NCBI GenBank assembly: GCA_034440635.1 | Contig: JAOTON010002266.1 | Span: forward strand, 248,001 to 312,000 | DNA from: Lepas anatifera | Lineage: Eukaryota > Arthropoda > Thecostraca > Lepadidae | DNA length: 64,000 bases | Direction: 5' to 3' | The notes under the pieces: model-generated | What the model was told of the DNA's origin: nothing | The model's database searches: none | What the model saw: only the letters and a program-made list of their open reading frames with translations | Program-made: the position numbers and the translations under genes | Part shown: positions 22,946 to 34,115 of the stretch, piece by piece | Numbering within the stretch: the stretch's first letter is position 1 | Layout: every line of letters begins with the position of its first letter

Positions 22946-23102
22946 TTGAGAACTTTTGTTGTAGCATTTTGGGTAGAGATCGAGGCAAGCAATGTAACAC
23001 TGCTTTCCGTGTCCCCTTCCAAGCATGTTTGCTGAGATTGTAAGGAGATGGGTACCCCCTGCCAGTAAAGGTGACCCGGGGCCTCATACCAGCGCGTGTT
23101 AA

Positions 23103-23996
23103 AAAACACTGGAGCGGAGCCTCGGAGGCCCCCACCTAATTTTTTCTAGGTGGCCGGAGAACCCTCCGTGGCCAAAAAACACTATTGCACTACTTTTGAG
23201 AATATTCAATGGCACATCGGTTGGTCAAGTAACCTTAAAAATCAGGCCCAATTTTGTAATTATAGGCTTTCAAAGTTAAACCCTTTATTTTGAGATCGCT
23301 GCAATCGCGCGGTTGCACCAGTTCGCGTGCAACAAAGACCAACTGGCAACGTTATAGTGCCATATAAAACGGGATTATATGTCAATTTCACCCGTCATGA
23401 AGGTCAAGGTCACATTTCAAGGCCATACCAGCATTCTCAAAGTCATTGGTCGGGTGCTTCCGGTCGCATGGCGTTACTCAGTATGACCTATATTATGCTA
23501 CGACGTCATAGTTAAGATAAATCAATGTAAAGGTCAAGGTCACAGGTCAAATTAAAATGTCATGGGTAAAGGTCAATGCTCATTTCCCGTCTAACAGTTG
23601 CTGTGGTGCTAGTCATGGTGTAAATAAGGGGAATATGTCATATTGTGACGTCATAGGTCAATGACCTTGAATGACCTTAACCCCAAAAATTAGGTTTAAA
23701 ATTCTTGGGACGCCCTCACCTTGCTCTGTTTTTAGTGCATTCTGGACTTATTTGAGCTTAATCACACATTTCCGGATGAATACCCAGCACGGCTAATACC
23801 TGACATTTATGACCTCGTTTGAACTTGACGATACTGACCCAGGTCAATTAAGATCAGTCATAATATATATTTCAATAGTTCCCACCCACTCCCCAACCGG
23901 AGTTTTTCTAAGCCTCCTAGTTTCCGAGAGCTCAGGGGCCTACCAGTCCCCCCCTCCAGTGCCCGTAAGTGTCGGACGCCTCCTCAAGTGCGGGTG
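23103..23996 (+). mobile_element. Family A TTAA element nested in K1
   Basis: Intact TTAA on both sides (23,099-23,102 and 23,997-24,000). The left end is degraded (AAAACACTGGAGCGG); the right end CAAGTGCGGGTG is good. It sits at a different site in K from the family A copy in K2, so the two are independent insertions. Confidence 0.8.
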
Positions 23997-24629
23997 TTAA
24001 GGAATGAGACATTGATTACAATGTATTGTTTTGAATACATCCTTACCCTCATTGTCGACCAATTCCACCACTGACACCTTTTTCGTGACCAGAGACGTTT
24101 GATAGGTGCAGCGACGCCGGGCCGCGCTGGCGCACGAACCTCACAAAAGTGGGTTTTTGGGATGTTTGGGAGCTGAGACCTCGCTTTCTGTTAAAGTCTC
24201 CATTCTTTTTATTATTGAAGCTTATAGAGAGAAGTATAAAGAGTAATGTGAGCCTCAAAAAGTTAAAAATAATTCCTAGGAAAATAGTTTTTATAGATTT
24301 TGAAAAATTGAAGAATATATAATATATTTAAAATTTAATTTTTTCAATTAGATTTTTAATGAGCTAGAATTCGTAACTCGTCCTTAAGATACCTAGATCA
24401 AGTTTTTATGGGATTTGTAGAAGCATTCAAGTAAAATTTCGTCCTTAAAAAAGACATGCAAGTTGGTATGGTCAAAATGCCCGAGGCTATAATTTTCAAA
24501 CCGTAAGTCAGAGAGGAAAATGAATACAAAAATCGTCATCAGCTCCATCAATAGCCCCCTGACAAAAAATACACCGAAATCTGCGACATGAGGGTGTAAT
24601 CGACTTGTCGATTTGTCGTGGAATGCCCC

Positions 24630-25068
24630 AGTAGCCTTTCACATATCGGCCTCTCTCCACCGTCACTGACGGAGCAGCTGCACAGACTGAAGAGCACCTA
24701 TACGCTTATGCACACTTAAGTTTCGGACAGGTTACTTGCTGAAAATTTACCTATTCTCTCAACAGCTGAGCTAGGGTGAAGATATATCAAAAGCTTCACA
24801 GGATGACACAATTCATTCTCATGTTGTACGTATGCGCCTGGCTGAGTGCACCCGTTGCTGCCGACGAACCAGCCAACCATCTCTACCTCTACCAGGTCCT
24901 GGTCCTCTATCTGGTCCGGTACAGACAGAGGGACTGTGCGGTGGCTAGCACTGCACCAGGGGTGCTCGTGCGCCACCTTTGGTACCTACAGTCATGGGCA
25001 GTGCTCTTCAGTCTGGGCAGCTGCTCCGTCAGTGACGGTGGAGAGAGGGCGATATGTGAAAGGCTACT
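24630..25068. mobile_element. Fold-back element with 68-bp inverted arms
   Basis: Left arm 24,630-24,697 (AGTAGCCTTTCACATATCGG to AGAGCAC) is repeated inverted at 25,001-25,068 with few mismatches, around a 303-bp centre. It directly abuts the right end of K1. The centre has frames on both strands; the plus frame from ATG 24,803 starts with a signal-peptide-like stretch (FILMLYVCAWLSAPVAA), but there is no further support for a gene. No clear target duplication. Confidence 0.65.
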
Positions 25069-25317
25069 GGGCTTTCGCCGTCATGCAGCGGTGGTAGTGC
25101 AATAGATAGTGATCCGGTGTGCCCGGGTGAGTTCTCGCAGCTCCTCGGCTTGTTAGAAGAATCGTCGTGGACCATCGTTGGTTTGGTGTACCAATCCCAC
25201 GAGGAGCTGCTAAAAAACCAGACGAGCGGCACAACACGAGTAGTTTATCAAGCTTCAAACGTTTTCCAAGGAAGTCACGGTTACAAATGTCGTAGCCGAA
25301 TGGAGAATCGGGATGCT
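25069..25317. other. Family N similarity, then unassigned
   Basis: Bases 25,067-25,150 match 998-1085. The remainder up to the C1 element is not assigned. Confidence 0.45.
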
Positions 25318-25321
25318 TAAC

Positions 25322-26154
25322 ACGCGCATTGACGGGGGTCTGAGCCACCTTCGCATTGACGGGGGCGGGTACCCGCCCCCCTAAGATCTCGAGAACCACG
25401 GTAGGTAGCGAAAAACGGTAAACGGCGTTGGGCTGCCCATCCACTTCTCCATCGAAAACATTTGAACCGTTTTTTGTCAGGTCACATTTAAGGTCACGAG
25501 AGGTCAAAACATGCCCGTCATAGGGATAACATGTAAAATTAAGTTTTTCGGGCATTACATCTGAACAAGTAAAGATAGAGCAAAACGACTTGAACTATAT
25601 GAATCCTCTTAGAAGCCGAATCGAATGATATATCATTTGACCTTGCTAGGTCAAATCAAGGATTTGACCTGACCTGAGGTCAGGTCAGGGTCAAATTATA
25701 TAAAATGCATATCATTAGAACTGCAAAGCCCAGGCGAGTCTAATGCAGCTAAAATAAATGCTCTATCGCCATCCGTTACTGAGTTATTCCGTAAAAACCA
25801 TTTTTCCATGTATTTCCAATGGAGAGGTCATGCCTCGTACCTCACCTTAGGTCATCGATATCAAAAATACCGGAACATATGTTAGAGAACTCGGTGGGGC
25901 CATTATGTGATATGAGTTTCAATCGGATAAGTTCACCCTGCTCCGACTTATGCTATCTTAAACTTTTTTGAGGTCGGGTCACTTGACCTGTACTGGTGAC
26001 TTGACCTGAGATGACCTAACCTTAAAATTTTCACAGAAGTTGTAAAAAGGATGAAGGAAAAGGTATACCAAGTACGGCGGCGCTACGCGCCGCCGTTTTT
26101 CTGCTGTCTCCGAAAAACCCGAGGGGGCGGTACCCGCCCCCGTCAATGCGCGTG
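25322..26154 (-). mobile_element. Family C TTAA element, complete (C1)
   Basis: An 833-bp element with intact TTAA on both sides (25,318-25,321; 26,155-26,158). Termini CACGCGCATTGACGGGGG and CCCCGTCAATGCGCGTG are inverted. One end contains a tandem copy of the terminal motif (CTTCGCATTGACGGGGGCGG). It is inverted relative to C2 and C3. The interior is rich in AGGTCA motifs and has no protein-coding potential. Confidence 0.9.
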
Positions 26155-26158
26155 TTAA

Positions 26159-26602
26159 GTATTTTGCAGGTAACGTGAAAGACAAAGAGCAGCTTAAATG
26201 GTGTTTGCAAGCCGTGGAGTCACACCGCACACAATTGCCCTCTGACAAAAGGGGCATTGAAACTTTTTAGCACGGTTGTGAACACGATGGTGCAAAGAAA
26301 CCTTGTGCATCCAAAAGGTTCATTATCCTGAGTTTGATGGTGTTATGTAGCTTCTGTCATACTGTAACTCATTTTAAGGACATTGTTTGAATGTTGTATA
26401 CTTACCATAAGCAAGTATATGTATAAGTACGCGTATGTGTTAGGGAGGAGCGAACCCGTGCCCAAGTGCCGCACCTCACAAGGCGAATCTGAAACGTGTG
26501 TAGCACAGTTATCATGCTAGCGCAAAGAGCCTCATGCTTACAGTAGGCTCATTCTTGCGCTGCTGAGAGTGTTTTGCAACCTACTACATGCCCTCATTCA
26601 TT
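26159..26602. other. Unassigned sequence
   Basis: No supported gene or repeat. Confidence 0.45.
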
Positions 26603-26606
26603 TTAA

Positions 26607-27632
26607 CCCGCCCCCACCGGGGGTCCGGCGCCACCTTCGCCCCACCGGGGCCCATCGATGGCCCCTCCTCTAACTCCGAAAATATGGGGGTTAGCGCAAA
26701 TCTGCCAAGAGCATTAAAAAGCTCGCGTGAATTCAGTAAGAAATTTCTTTGCATGTTCAAGCGCTCAGGTCAATGGTTTGAACTCCAGAGGTCAAGAAAG
26801 GTCACGATAGGCTATTTTCACTCAAATATGCAATGCTTAAGAAAACTGGGCATAACTCCTATGCCATTAGAGCTATTGAAATCTGGTTAAGTAAATTTGA
26901 TAGGAAGCTGCCCGACCTTTTCCCGCTATGTGGAACGTAAAGACCTCCCGACAGTGATTTGACCTCCAGAGGTCACCTCGTGACCTAATATGACTTGAGG
27001 TCACGGAAGGTCAGAAAGTGACCTTGCCGTATATTAAATAAAAGCCAGTGACAAGACAAACACGATGATGTTTGTTTCAACGCTCTAGCTTAATTAGGTC
27101 AAAATTTATTGTCAAAATACTGTTTTTGACCCCTGGTGACCTTGGATGACCTTGGAAAAGTCAAAGGGCAAATATGACCCCTGGGATCCGTGAAAGGGTG
27201 TCCAAAAACGCTGTTCTGAGCAGTCTGAGTATTTGCAGTCATTTTTGTGGCTTTTATAACATGAGACAGCTTTTCCCCATGCTTTTCCAATGGGAGAGGT
27301 CGCCTCGTGACCTGACCTCAGGTCACGAAATTGAAACATCCCGGATATACACGTTATAGACCCTGGAAGGGTCATGAAGTGTGGCAAGTTTCAAATTCAT
27401 CGACTAAGAAATGTAGCTCTTATAGAGCTTCAAAGTTGAAGTGAGGTGACCTTGGTTGACCTCGCCTGGTGACCTGACCTTGGGTGACCCGGGGTAAAAA
27501 TTTTTAGGGATGGTGGGAAAATGATGAGGTGAGAGGTAGAGCCCTGAACTGCGGTGCTGCGTTTCGTCGTTTTTCTGCTATCTCGAAAAAAATCCTTAGG
27601 GGGGCCATCGATGACCCCCGGTGCGGCGAGGG
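26607..27632. mobile_element. Family D TTAA element, complete
   Basis: A 1,026-bp element flanked by TTAA (26,603-26,606; 27,633-27,636). Termini CCCGCCCCCACCGGGGG and CCCCCGGTGCGGCGAGGG form an inverted repeat and fit TTAA-CCC...GGG-TTAA. The CCATCGATGG-type palindrome lies just inside both ends. The interior carries CCTGGTGACCTTGGATGACC and other AGGTCA-type motifs; frames on both strands are short and unrecognised. Confidence 0.85.
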
Positions 27633-27636
27633 TTAA

Positions 27637-28439
27637 GACGTTGGCTGCTTCATGCATATGTCTTAGCCATATGAAGTCTTCGGAACTTGCCACTGATAAA
27701 GCCACGCAATGAGCCCCTCCGTCGCGCTCAAACCCCGAATACTAAACTGGGTACGGACCACCTTGAATGTTTTTTTAAGGTGAAAACACTTTTTCAGGAA
27801 TATTCAAATCTTATCAGCTATCTCCAGTGATGCAAAATCCGCACATAGTGCCGCTTATGCATTTCGACGTACAGTTTGAGCGTATGTTCCAAGGGGTAAT
27901 CGCTTGTTTGGGCACCGATAATGGAAAATTTAACGGTCGACATTGTCGAAAACATCACGTTTCCAACCAATAAACAGTCATTTTCCATTCCCCATGTCAA
28001 GACGATAAAATTAACACCATTTTGCCTACTTATCTCCATTGGTCCATTTTTCCAAAAAGGCGGCAAAGGTGTGGAAACAACCTTTTTCAAGCTCGATGAG
28101 ATGGGCCTATATTTTATCCCATCGTGATGAAAAGGTACCATTTGACTTCACATGAACCAGGGAACGGGATTAAGGGCAAGGAGTGAATTTAAAAAAATTG
28201 CCCCAAAATGAAACGGCCTAACGCCCGGACATATCCTTTACAACCCAAATACCTTTGTGCAGCTTGTTTCTTAATTCAAGAAAATAGCAAACAGATGTAC
28301 TCAAACTGCATATCTCAGCAGAGTGCAGATCCTCGCCCCAAACTCCTTACTCTTCCTCAAACTCCTAATCTCAGGTAGATCCCTTGAGGGTTCCCCTTGA
28401 GGAATACCAGGGACTGGAAATTGGCTGTCACTTCTGACT
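27637..28439. other. Unassigned sequence
   Basis: No supported gene. Two overlapping opposite-strand frames at 27,818-28,141 show no recognisable motif. Confidence 0.4.
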
Positions 28440-28650
28440 TGAATTTGTATGTCACTTGTTTGGTCAAACTGTTCGATCACGGACAAATTCGAAGAATGCA
28501 AGGTAAAAATGGTCCACGATCACGATGGCAATAGCAAAATTTCCATGACATTAAATGTAAACACTGCGATCGATTTTGGGTTGTCCATGACCACGGTATC
28601 GCGAGATGGCGGGATCGCGGGATCGAGGATTAAGGTTCCTTGATGAACAG
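28440..28650. repeat. GCGATCGC-rich dispersed repeat (family J)
   Basis: Collinear with 7180-7365; dense in short dyads such as CACGATCACGATGG and TATCGCGAGATGGCG. Confidence 0.55.
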
Positions 28651-28654
28651 AAGT

Positions 28655-29120
28655 GAACATGACTAGATGCTTGACCTGCTGCATAATATTGGCAATCTGC
28701 TGCCCTGCTGCTGGTGGCCGTCGAACACTGTATCAGCTGTTTGCTGGGCTCTCCAGACAGCCAATCTCCCACCGAGGCCGGTTGCAGGTGGGAGGGGCTG
28801 TCCGCTATGCCGCTCCAGCCTCGCAGCGCGCTGGTTACTGCCGCTCGCAGCTAAAAATACGCCCAGTGACTGATAAAAGCAACACAATTTTAAATAACCA
28901 TGAGTCAAGAGAACAGCTAACGCTGGCGGAGTCGGCGGCTGCGGCCACTCGGTGTGGCGCGAGAGGTGTCGACGGAGCGGGGGCTGGTGAGCGGCTGTCT
29001 GGGAGCGAGAGCGCGCGCGGCGGACAGCCAGTGTGAACGGAGTGGTAGAGAAGTGGACGAGAACCACCTCTGAGGCCCACCCCCACGCTGCTAGGACGCC
29101 AACTGCACCAAATGTGAGTC
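28655..29120 (+). other. GC-rich island, possible promoter or first exon
   Basis: Composition shifts sharply to GC-rich with many CpG between about 28,720 and 29,100, and ends at AAATGTGAGTCAAG, where GTGAGT (about 29,112) is a good splice-donor match. A 127-aa plus frame (28,653-29,036) starts with a hydrophobic MTRCLTCCIILAICC stretch, but the rest is low-complexity and a minus-strand frame of similar length overlaps. Transposon-derived GC-rich DNA is an equally good explanation. Confidence 0.25.
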
Positions 29121-29760
29121 AAGCGTACAAAATGTCGCAGTTTTGAAGACGAATGGGGAGTGGGGCTGGTGACAAATAGCTGCAGTAATCGAACCTTTTT
29201 AACACAGGCAAGGCTTCACCGACTGGTTATCTATTGACTTTTTTATTTTCGCATACCGGGATTACCACCAATGTATGGAATTTGGAACGCTAACGACCAC
29301 ACCCAGGATTACAGCAGACATCCTCCCAAACCCTCCCCCCCTCCCAAACTCATAATTTAGTATATATATATTGACATGTTATTAGCGTCAAAACACAGCG
29401 TATTTCCCTGTTCAAATAATGGGAAACAAACCATTCATTAGATTGAATCCAACTTGTCTATGTATCCGTGTAAAATGATGGCATATTGAATCCGACCGTC
29501 TATGGAGCCCTGTAAAATGATGACAGGGCCAAATCTCGGTGTTTCATGACCGTCGCTGCCGGCAAAAGCTTGAAGTGGCCAATATATACCCTCCCGCCGA
29601 GGAGGGTTTCCCTTAGAACGAAACACTACTCGGACTTGAATAATCCAACCAGACGCTAGAGCCAAGGAACCAGTCTCCACCCTGTTACCTTCTCTAACCT
29701 CCCATGATCTCAATATTGACCTGAATCAAAAAGGGAGCATAAGAGTTCGTTCATTATTCA
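29121..29760. other. Unassigned sequence
   Basis: No supported gene. A local near-duplication of TGTAAAATGATG occurs at 29,470 and 29,512. Confidence 0.45.
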
Positions 29761-29764
29761 TTAA

Positions 29765-30777
29765 CACGCGCCCCGCTGGGGGGGGGCGAAATTCGCCCCT
29801 CCCTCCTGGTTTTTCCCAGATAGCTCAAAAACGAAGAGACGTAGAGCAACGAAACTTACGGTACCTTATTCCTCTTGAATTTAAAACACCTAAAATTTTT
29901 TTAGTTAAGGTCGTGTCAGGTCAAGGAGCTATTCAGGAGTCAAGTGACCAGACCTCAAAACCTTAAATTACGAGTTTGAAGCAGCGCCCAGGGAACATTA
30001 GCAAACCAATCAGTTTGAAACTTCCACAATATAATAAGGTCATTGGGGTCTGCAAATCTGCTGTCTCGGAATTTTGATATTGGTGACTTAAGGTGGGGTC
30101 AATTTTTTGGTCACCCCATTATAAGTCTGTGGTGAAAAATAGAATGGACTCGTTTTCACGAAATACTGGATAGATAAGGCTGAAAATCCTCAAACTGTCT
30201 ATTCTTACCACGACCTTGACCATAAAGTTAAGTTTTTGAGCATCTGACCTCTCAAAGGTCATGGCAGGTCACGGGAGCATTGAGTGATTTTTTTGCCAAT
30301 AACTCCTCACTGAATTGAGATAAAGCTCCCATTTTGCTTGCATTGTGATTATATTGTCACGGGGAGTCGATTGATATGCAGCACGACCATACCAGGTCAC
30401 TCTGTGACCCTGACCTAGGTAGAGGTCAGGTCATTTTGACTATTTGACACAGCAAGCTCATATTATACATCATTCGATTCGCCGAGATGAGAGGAATCCA
30501 ATGATGCATAAAAATTTTCGCTAGCTCCCCTGAGGGAAGATCTAGAGAGGGAAAGGTACCCTGCTCTGTTGAAAGCCTATGGAGCATTCTTTGACCTAGG
30601 CTGGCCTCAATATTGACCTGACATGAAATTATTGTTATAAATTCTCTTTGTCTTGTCAAGAGCTTTCGAACGACGCCCGTAATTTTCCTTTAGCTTTCAT
30701 GGGGAACGAGATACGGAGGGGGCGAAAAACGCCCCCCAGCGGGGCGCGGCATGCAAGGGACCCCAGTGGGGCGCGTG
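29765..30777. mobile_element. Family B TTAA element, complete (B1)
   Basis: A 1,013-bp element with TTAA on both sides (29,761-29,764; 30,778-30,781). Left end CACGCGCCCCGCTGGGGG; right end CCCCAGTGGGGCGCGTG, with an inner duplicate CCCCCCAGCGGGGCGCGGC. The interior shares with family C the order GGTCAGGTCAAGGA-like, AAGTGACC and GACCTCAAAA, so B and C are relatives. No coding potential. Confidence 0.9.
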
Positions 30778-30828
30778 TTAAGGCCTAATCAACAGCTTCA
30801 CATATTTGCTATCGCGCAAGGCAGCTGG

Positions 30829-31040
30829 GGGTGAAGGAGAGGGAGTGAAATCCTGCCGCCGGGGCGAAGGAGGGGGAGTGAAATCCTGCCACCGGGGCGA
30901 AGGAGAGGGAGTGAAATTCTGCCACCGGAGCGAAGGAGAGGGAGTGAAATCCTGCCACCGGAGCGAAGGAGAGGGAGTGAAATCCTGCCACCGGGGCGAA
31001 GGAGAGCGAGTGAAATCCTGCCGCCACGCCGGGGCGAAAG
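30829..31040. repeat. 33-bp minisatellite
   Basis: About six units of GTGAAATCCTGCCACCGGGG plus CGAAGGAGAGGGA. Period 33 keeps several frames open on both strands; none is a credible gene. Confidence 0.9.
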
Positions 31041-31142
31041 TGGCTCGGAGGCCCACTGCGGCGGGTGGTAACACATTTCACTATTTAAGCTAATCATCGC
31101 ATTTACAATTACCGGTACCAAAAGAGAAGAGGTAGTGAGAGG

Positions 31143-31147
<5 letters not shown>

Positions 31148-31183
<36 letters not shown>
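31148..31183. repeat. GA microsatellite
   Basis: (GA)n flanked by imperfect purine-rich sequence. Confidence 0.9.
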
Positions 31184-31189
<6 letters not shown>

Positions 31190-31190
<1 letters not shown>

Positions 31191-31744
31191 GGCCAAAGGG
31201 AGAAAGAAATTGTTTGCCTTGGCAACGTGACCTTCATTTTTCATCCATCACGAATAGCCTGAGCACGCTGATTAGGCGTCCTGAGAAGATCAGAGGTGAA
31301 ATTCTAACAACTTCGAAAATATGCAAGGGTGGCCACGTAGTGGTAAAAATGAAGTGACTTGTCATTTTTTATCAACATTGGTCTTGGAGGCAGTGAGAAG
31401 ACACGAAAGATCAATGAGATTCGTTTTGAAGAGTGTCCATTGTCTATCCATTGCTTCCATTGCATCTAAAATTGGAGGTTATCATTGCTTAAGCCGTGAT
31501 GTGTGTTCTGACAGTGATGTCGTACCGCAGTGTATTTTTTTCAATTTTTTTTTCACTGTTCCTAAATGATGTGAGTTGGCGACCCCATACAACTGTTGGG
31601 TGAGTAAAACTCAATAATTTCAGTTTCCAAGCGTTTATAAACCTCACTCTGTAAGAATTTTTGAGAAATCTCTCGAGGAGTGCAAAGCAGGCGAAAAACA
31701 GCAACGTGTAACGCTGTGTTGTGTAAATGTGTATCCTTGATTAC
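31190..31744. other. Unassigned sequence
   Basis: No gene or repeat family recognised. Confidence 0.45.
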
Positions 31745-32190
31745 TGGAGCGACTTTTCCCAAAATTTCAGGTCAGTGTCATCTCAGGTTAATTCACCAGG
31801 CCAGGTTAAGTGACCTCACCTCCAAAATTGTGTGAAGCGGAACCAGCGAGAAAATGTTAAATCGATCGATCTGACATTCTGACAGCACAATGAGCCCAAT
31901 AAGGAACACAAGCTTAAAATTCAGAATTCCTTAAATTCTTACGTCCAGCAACGGCCAGAACATGGAAGGGGGGGCAACGTGTATGTTGAGGTCTTTCCTT
32001 TCTTGCCAATGTTATAGTGTCAGTGTTTGAAATATTTTTAATTGGAGGCATGCTCCCTGTTTCTACGCCTATGACGGACTTTGTTGTATTGATGACCTAG
32101 GGTCAGGTACTCGACATATCTTCTTCATTTGAAACATATCTAAAATGGGATATGACCGAAAAAGTATGTTCAAGATATATCATATCTGAT
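31745..32190. mobile_element. Family C-like fragment
   Basis: It contains TTTCAGGTCAGTGTCATC, CAGGTTAAGTGACCTCACC and, 270 bp on, GATGACCTAGGGTCAGGTAC, in the same order as C2 (52,955-53,135). The ends are absent and the middle is diverged. Confidence 0.55.
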
Positions 32191-32396
32191 AAAAAACAAC
32201 ATAGTGCATTTGCTTTCAGACTCGGCGCATCTGTGAAAAAATACAAACTGAAAGTTGTTTCCCTAAAGCCCGGACCAACGGCCAGTTCATGACATCTGGG
32301 CTGATTTAAGGGAGGGGCACCTCAGTGGTGATACCCCTGACCCATCCAAGGGGGCACGGTGCCCTGGTGCCCTCTACCCCGTTCCGCCGCTTATGG

Positions 32397-33109
32397 TTGT
32401 AGCCCCGCCCTCGGTGGCTGCCTGTATTTAAGTTGTGGCCCCGCCCTCGGTGGCTGCCTGTATTTGAGTTTCAACCGCACCCTCGGTGGCTGTCTGTATT
32501 TAAGTTGTGGCCCCGCCCTCGGTGGCTGCCTGTATTCAAGTTGTAACGGTGCCCTCGGTGGCTGCCTGTATTTGAGTTATTGTTGTGGCCCCGCCCTCGG
32601 TGACTGCCTGTATTTGAGTTTCAACCGCACCCTCGGTGGCTGCCTGTATTTAAGTTGTGGCCCCGCCCTCGGTGACTGCCTGTATTTGAGTTTCAACCGC
32701 GCCCTCGGTGGCTGTCTGTATTTAAGTTGTGGCCCCGCCCTCGGTGGCTGCCTGTATTCAAGTTGTAACGGTGCCCTCGGTGGCTGCCTGTATTTGAGTT
32801 TCAACCGCACCCTCGGTGGCTGCCTGTATTTAAGTTGTGGCCCCGCCCTCGGTGGCTGCCTGTATTCAAGTTGTAACGGTGCCCTCGGTGGCTGCCTGTA
32901 TTTGAGTTTCAACCGCACCCTCGGTGGCTGCCTGTATTTAAGTTGTGGCCCCGCCCTCGGTGACTGCCTGTATTTAAATTGTAACGGCGCCCTCGGTGGC
33001 TGCCTGTATTTGAGTTTCAACCGCACCCTCGGTGGCTGCCTGTATTTAAGTTGTGGCCCCGCCCTCGGTGACTGCCTGTATTTAAGTTTTAACCGCACCC
33101 TCGGTGGCT
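32397..33109. repeat. 36-bp minisatellite with higher-order structure
   Basis: About 20 units of CCCTCGGTGGCTGCCTGTAT plus a variable 16-mer. Three variant tails recur (TTAAGTTGTGGCCCCG, TTGAGTTTCAACCGCA, TTCAAGTTGTAACGGTG-like), often in a three-unit order of about 108 bp. The period divides by three, so a 299-aa plus frame (12-residue repeat LGGCLYLS) and a 215-aa minus frame stay open. Both look like repeat artefacts. Confidence 0.9.
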
Positions 33110-33117
33110 GCGCCTCC

Positions 33118-33710
33118 CTCAGGCTCAGCGCATGTACAACGGGTAAGGCAGGGAGTTTTTTGTACAAACTGGGGACCATTTCTGGTCCCCAGCCCTCCGG
33201 ATTTTCGTCGACTGGGGACCACAATTTTCGTACAAGCTGGGGACTTACCCTTCATTAGAAGCTGGCTTTCGCTGAAGATCGATAGGGTAAATTACTCCTA
33301 TTTTTAGATAAAACCCGAGGATACAAATGGCAAGCCCCCTCACCCGTTGGTGCTAGACTGCACCGCTCATGTGCCCAACCCTCATCCTTGTCTGCCCTAT
33401 GCATCCAATGATGCATTAATATTCTCAGGAAGGCAGACAAGGATGAGGGTTGGGCACATGAGCGGTGCAGTCTAGCACCAACGGGTGAGGGGGCTTGCCA
33501 TTTGTATCCTCGGGTTTTATCTAAAAATAAGAGTAATTTACCCTATCGATCTTCAGCGAAAGCCAGCTTCTAATGAAGGGTAAGTCCCCGGCTTGTACGA
33601 AAATTGTGGTCCCCAGTCGACGAAAATCCGGAGGGCTGGGGACCAGAAATGACCCCCAGTTTGTACCAAAAACTCCCTGCCTTACCCGTTGTACATGCGC
33701 TGAGCCTGAG
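33118..33710. repeat. Large palindrome: 279-bp arms, 35-bp loop
   Basis: Left arm 33,118-33,396 (from CTCAGGCTCAGCGCATG) and right arm 33,432-33,710 (to GCGCTGAGCCTGAG) are near-identical inverted copies of equal length. The loop 33,397-33,431 contains ATGCATCCAATGATGCAT, a small dyad itself. The left arm abuts the end of the 36-bp array. The arms include mirrored GGGGACCA/TGGTCCCC words. Confidence 0.9.
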
Positions 33711-33719
33711 ATCTTATTG

Positions 33720-34115
33720 TGTAACCTCTCCCATGACCTAAGGCTGACCGGGATGTGATCGCTGAGAATGATAGACGATGAAATTTGGCCGTCGTTGACG
33801 AGGCATGTGGATGTAAGTAAATAACTGTCCGGTGTAAAAGTATCAGACACTAACTTTATACTGCTTCCAATGTGATCACATCCCGCAAAAATAATAAGCA
33901 AAAAGAATAAGCAAAAATTAATTTTTAGGAAAAAGTTAGTTTGAAGACGATGAAATTGGCCGTCGTTGACGAGGCATGTGGATGTAAGTAAATAACTGTC
34001 CGGTGTAAAAGTATCAGACACTAACTTTATACTGCTTCCAATGTGATCACATCCCGCAAAAATAATAAGCAAAAAGAATAAGCAAAAATTAATTTTTAGG
34101 AAAAAAGTTAGTTTG
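33720..34115 (-). pseudogene. LINE endonuclease-like fragment with a 172-bp tandem duplication
   Basis: Bases 33,774-33,945 are repeated almost exactly at 33,946-34,115. On the minus strand the unit encodes VSDTFTPDSYLLTSTCLVND, and the proximal copy runs on into ISSSIILSDHIPVSLRS. The SDH-x-P-V-S-L block preceded by an L-x-S-x-x-L segment resembles the C-terminal end of the apurinic-type endonuclease of LINEs (SDHAPVSL-like). This is a short, decayed fragment, and the assignment rests on that one motif. Confidence 0.5.

Larger units (their letters stand above)
21797..24629 (+). mobile_element. Family K element with 29-bp terminal inverted repeats (K1)
   Basis: The left end GGGGCATTCCACGACAAATC and the right end (reverse strand) GGGGCATTCCACGACAAATC extend to about 29 bp with one mismatch. 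Total 2,833 bp, of which 23,103-23,996 is a nested family A element. Other partial copies are K2 (8305-9766) and K3 (40,748-41,000). No target duplication is clear and no transposase was recognised. Confidence 0.75.

Noticed and set aside
24803..25105. Signal-peptide-like frame in the fold-back element
   Set aside because: Hydrophobic start is suggestive, but there is no splice support, no domain, and the region lies between inverted arms of a mobile element.
32359..33258. 299-aa plus frame with 12-residue LGGCLYLS repeats
   Set aside because: Produced by the 36-bp array; the opposite strand is also open for 215 aa. Three unit types vary as DNA, not as a conserved protein motif.
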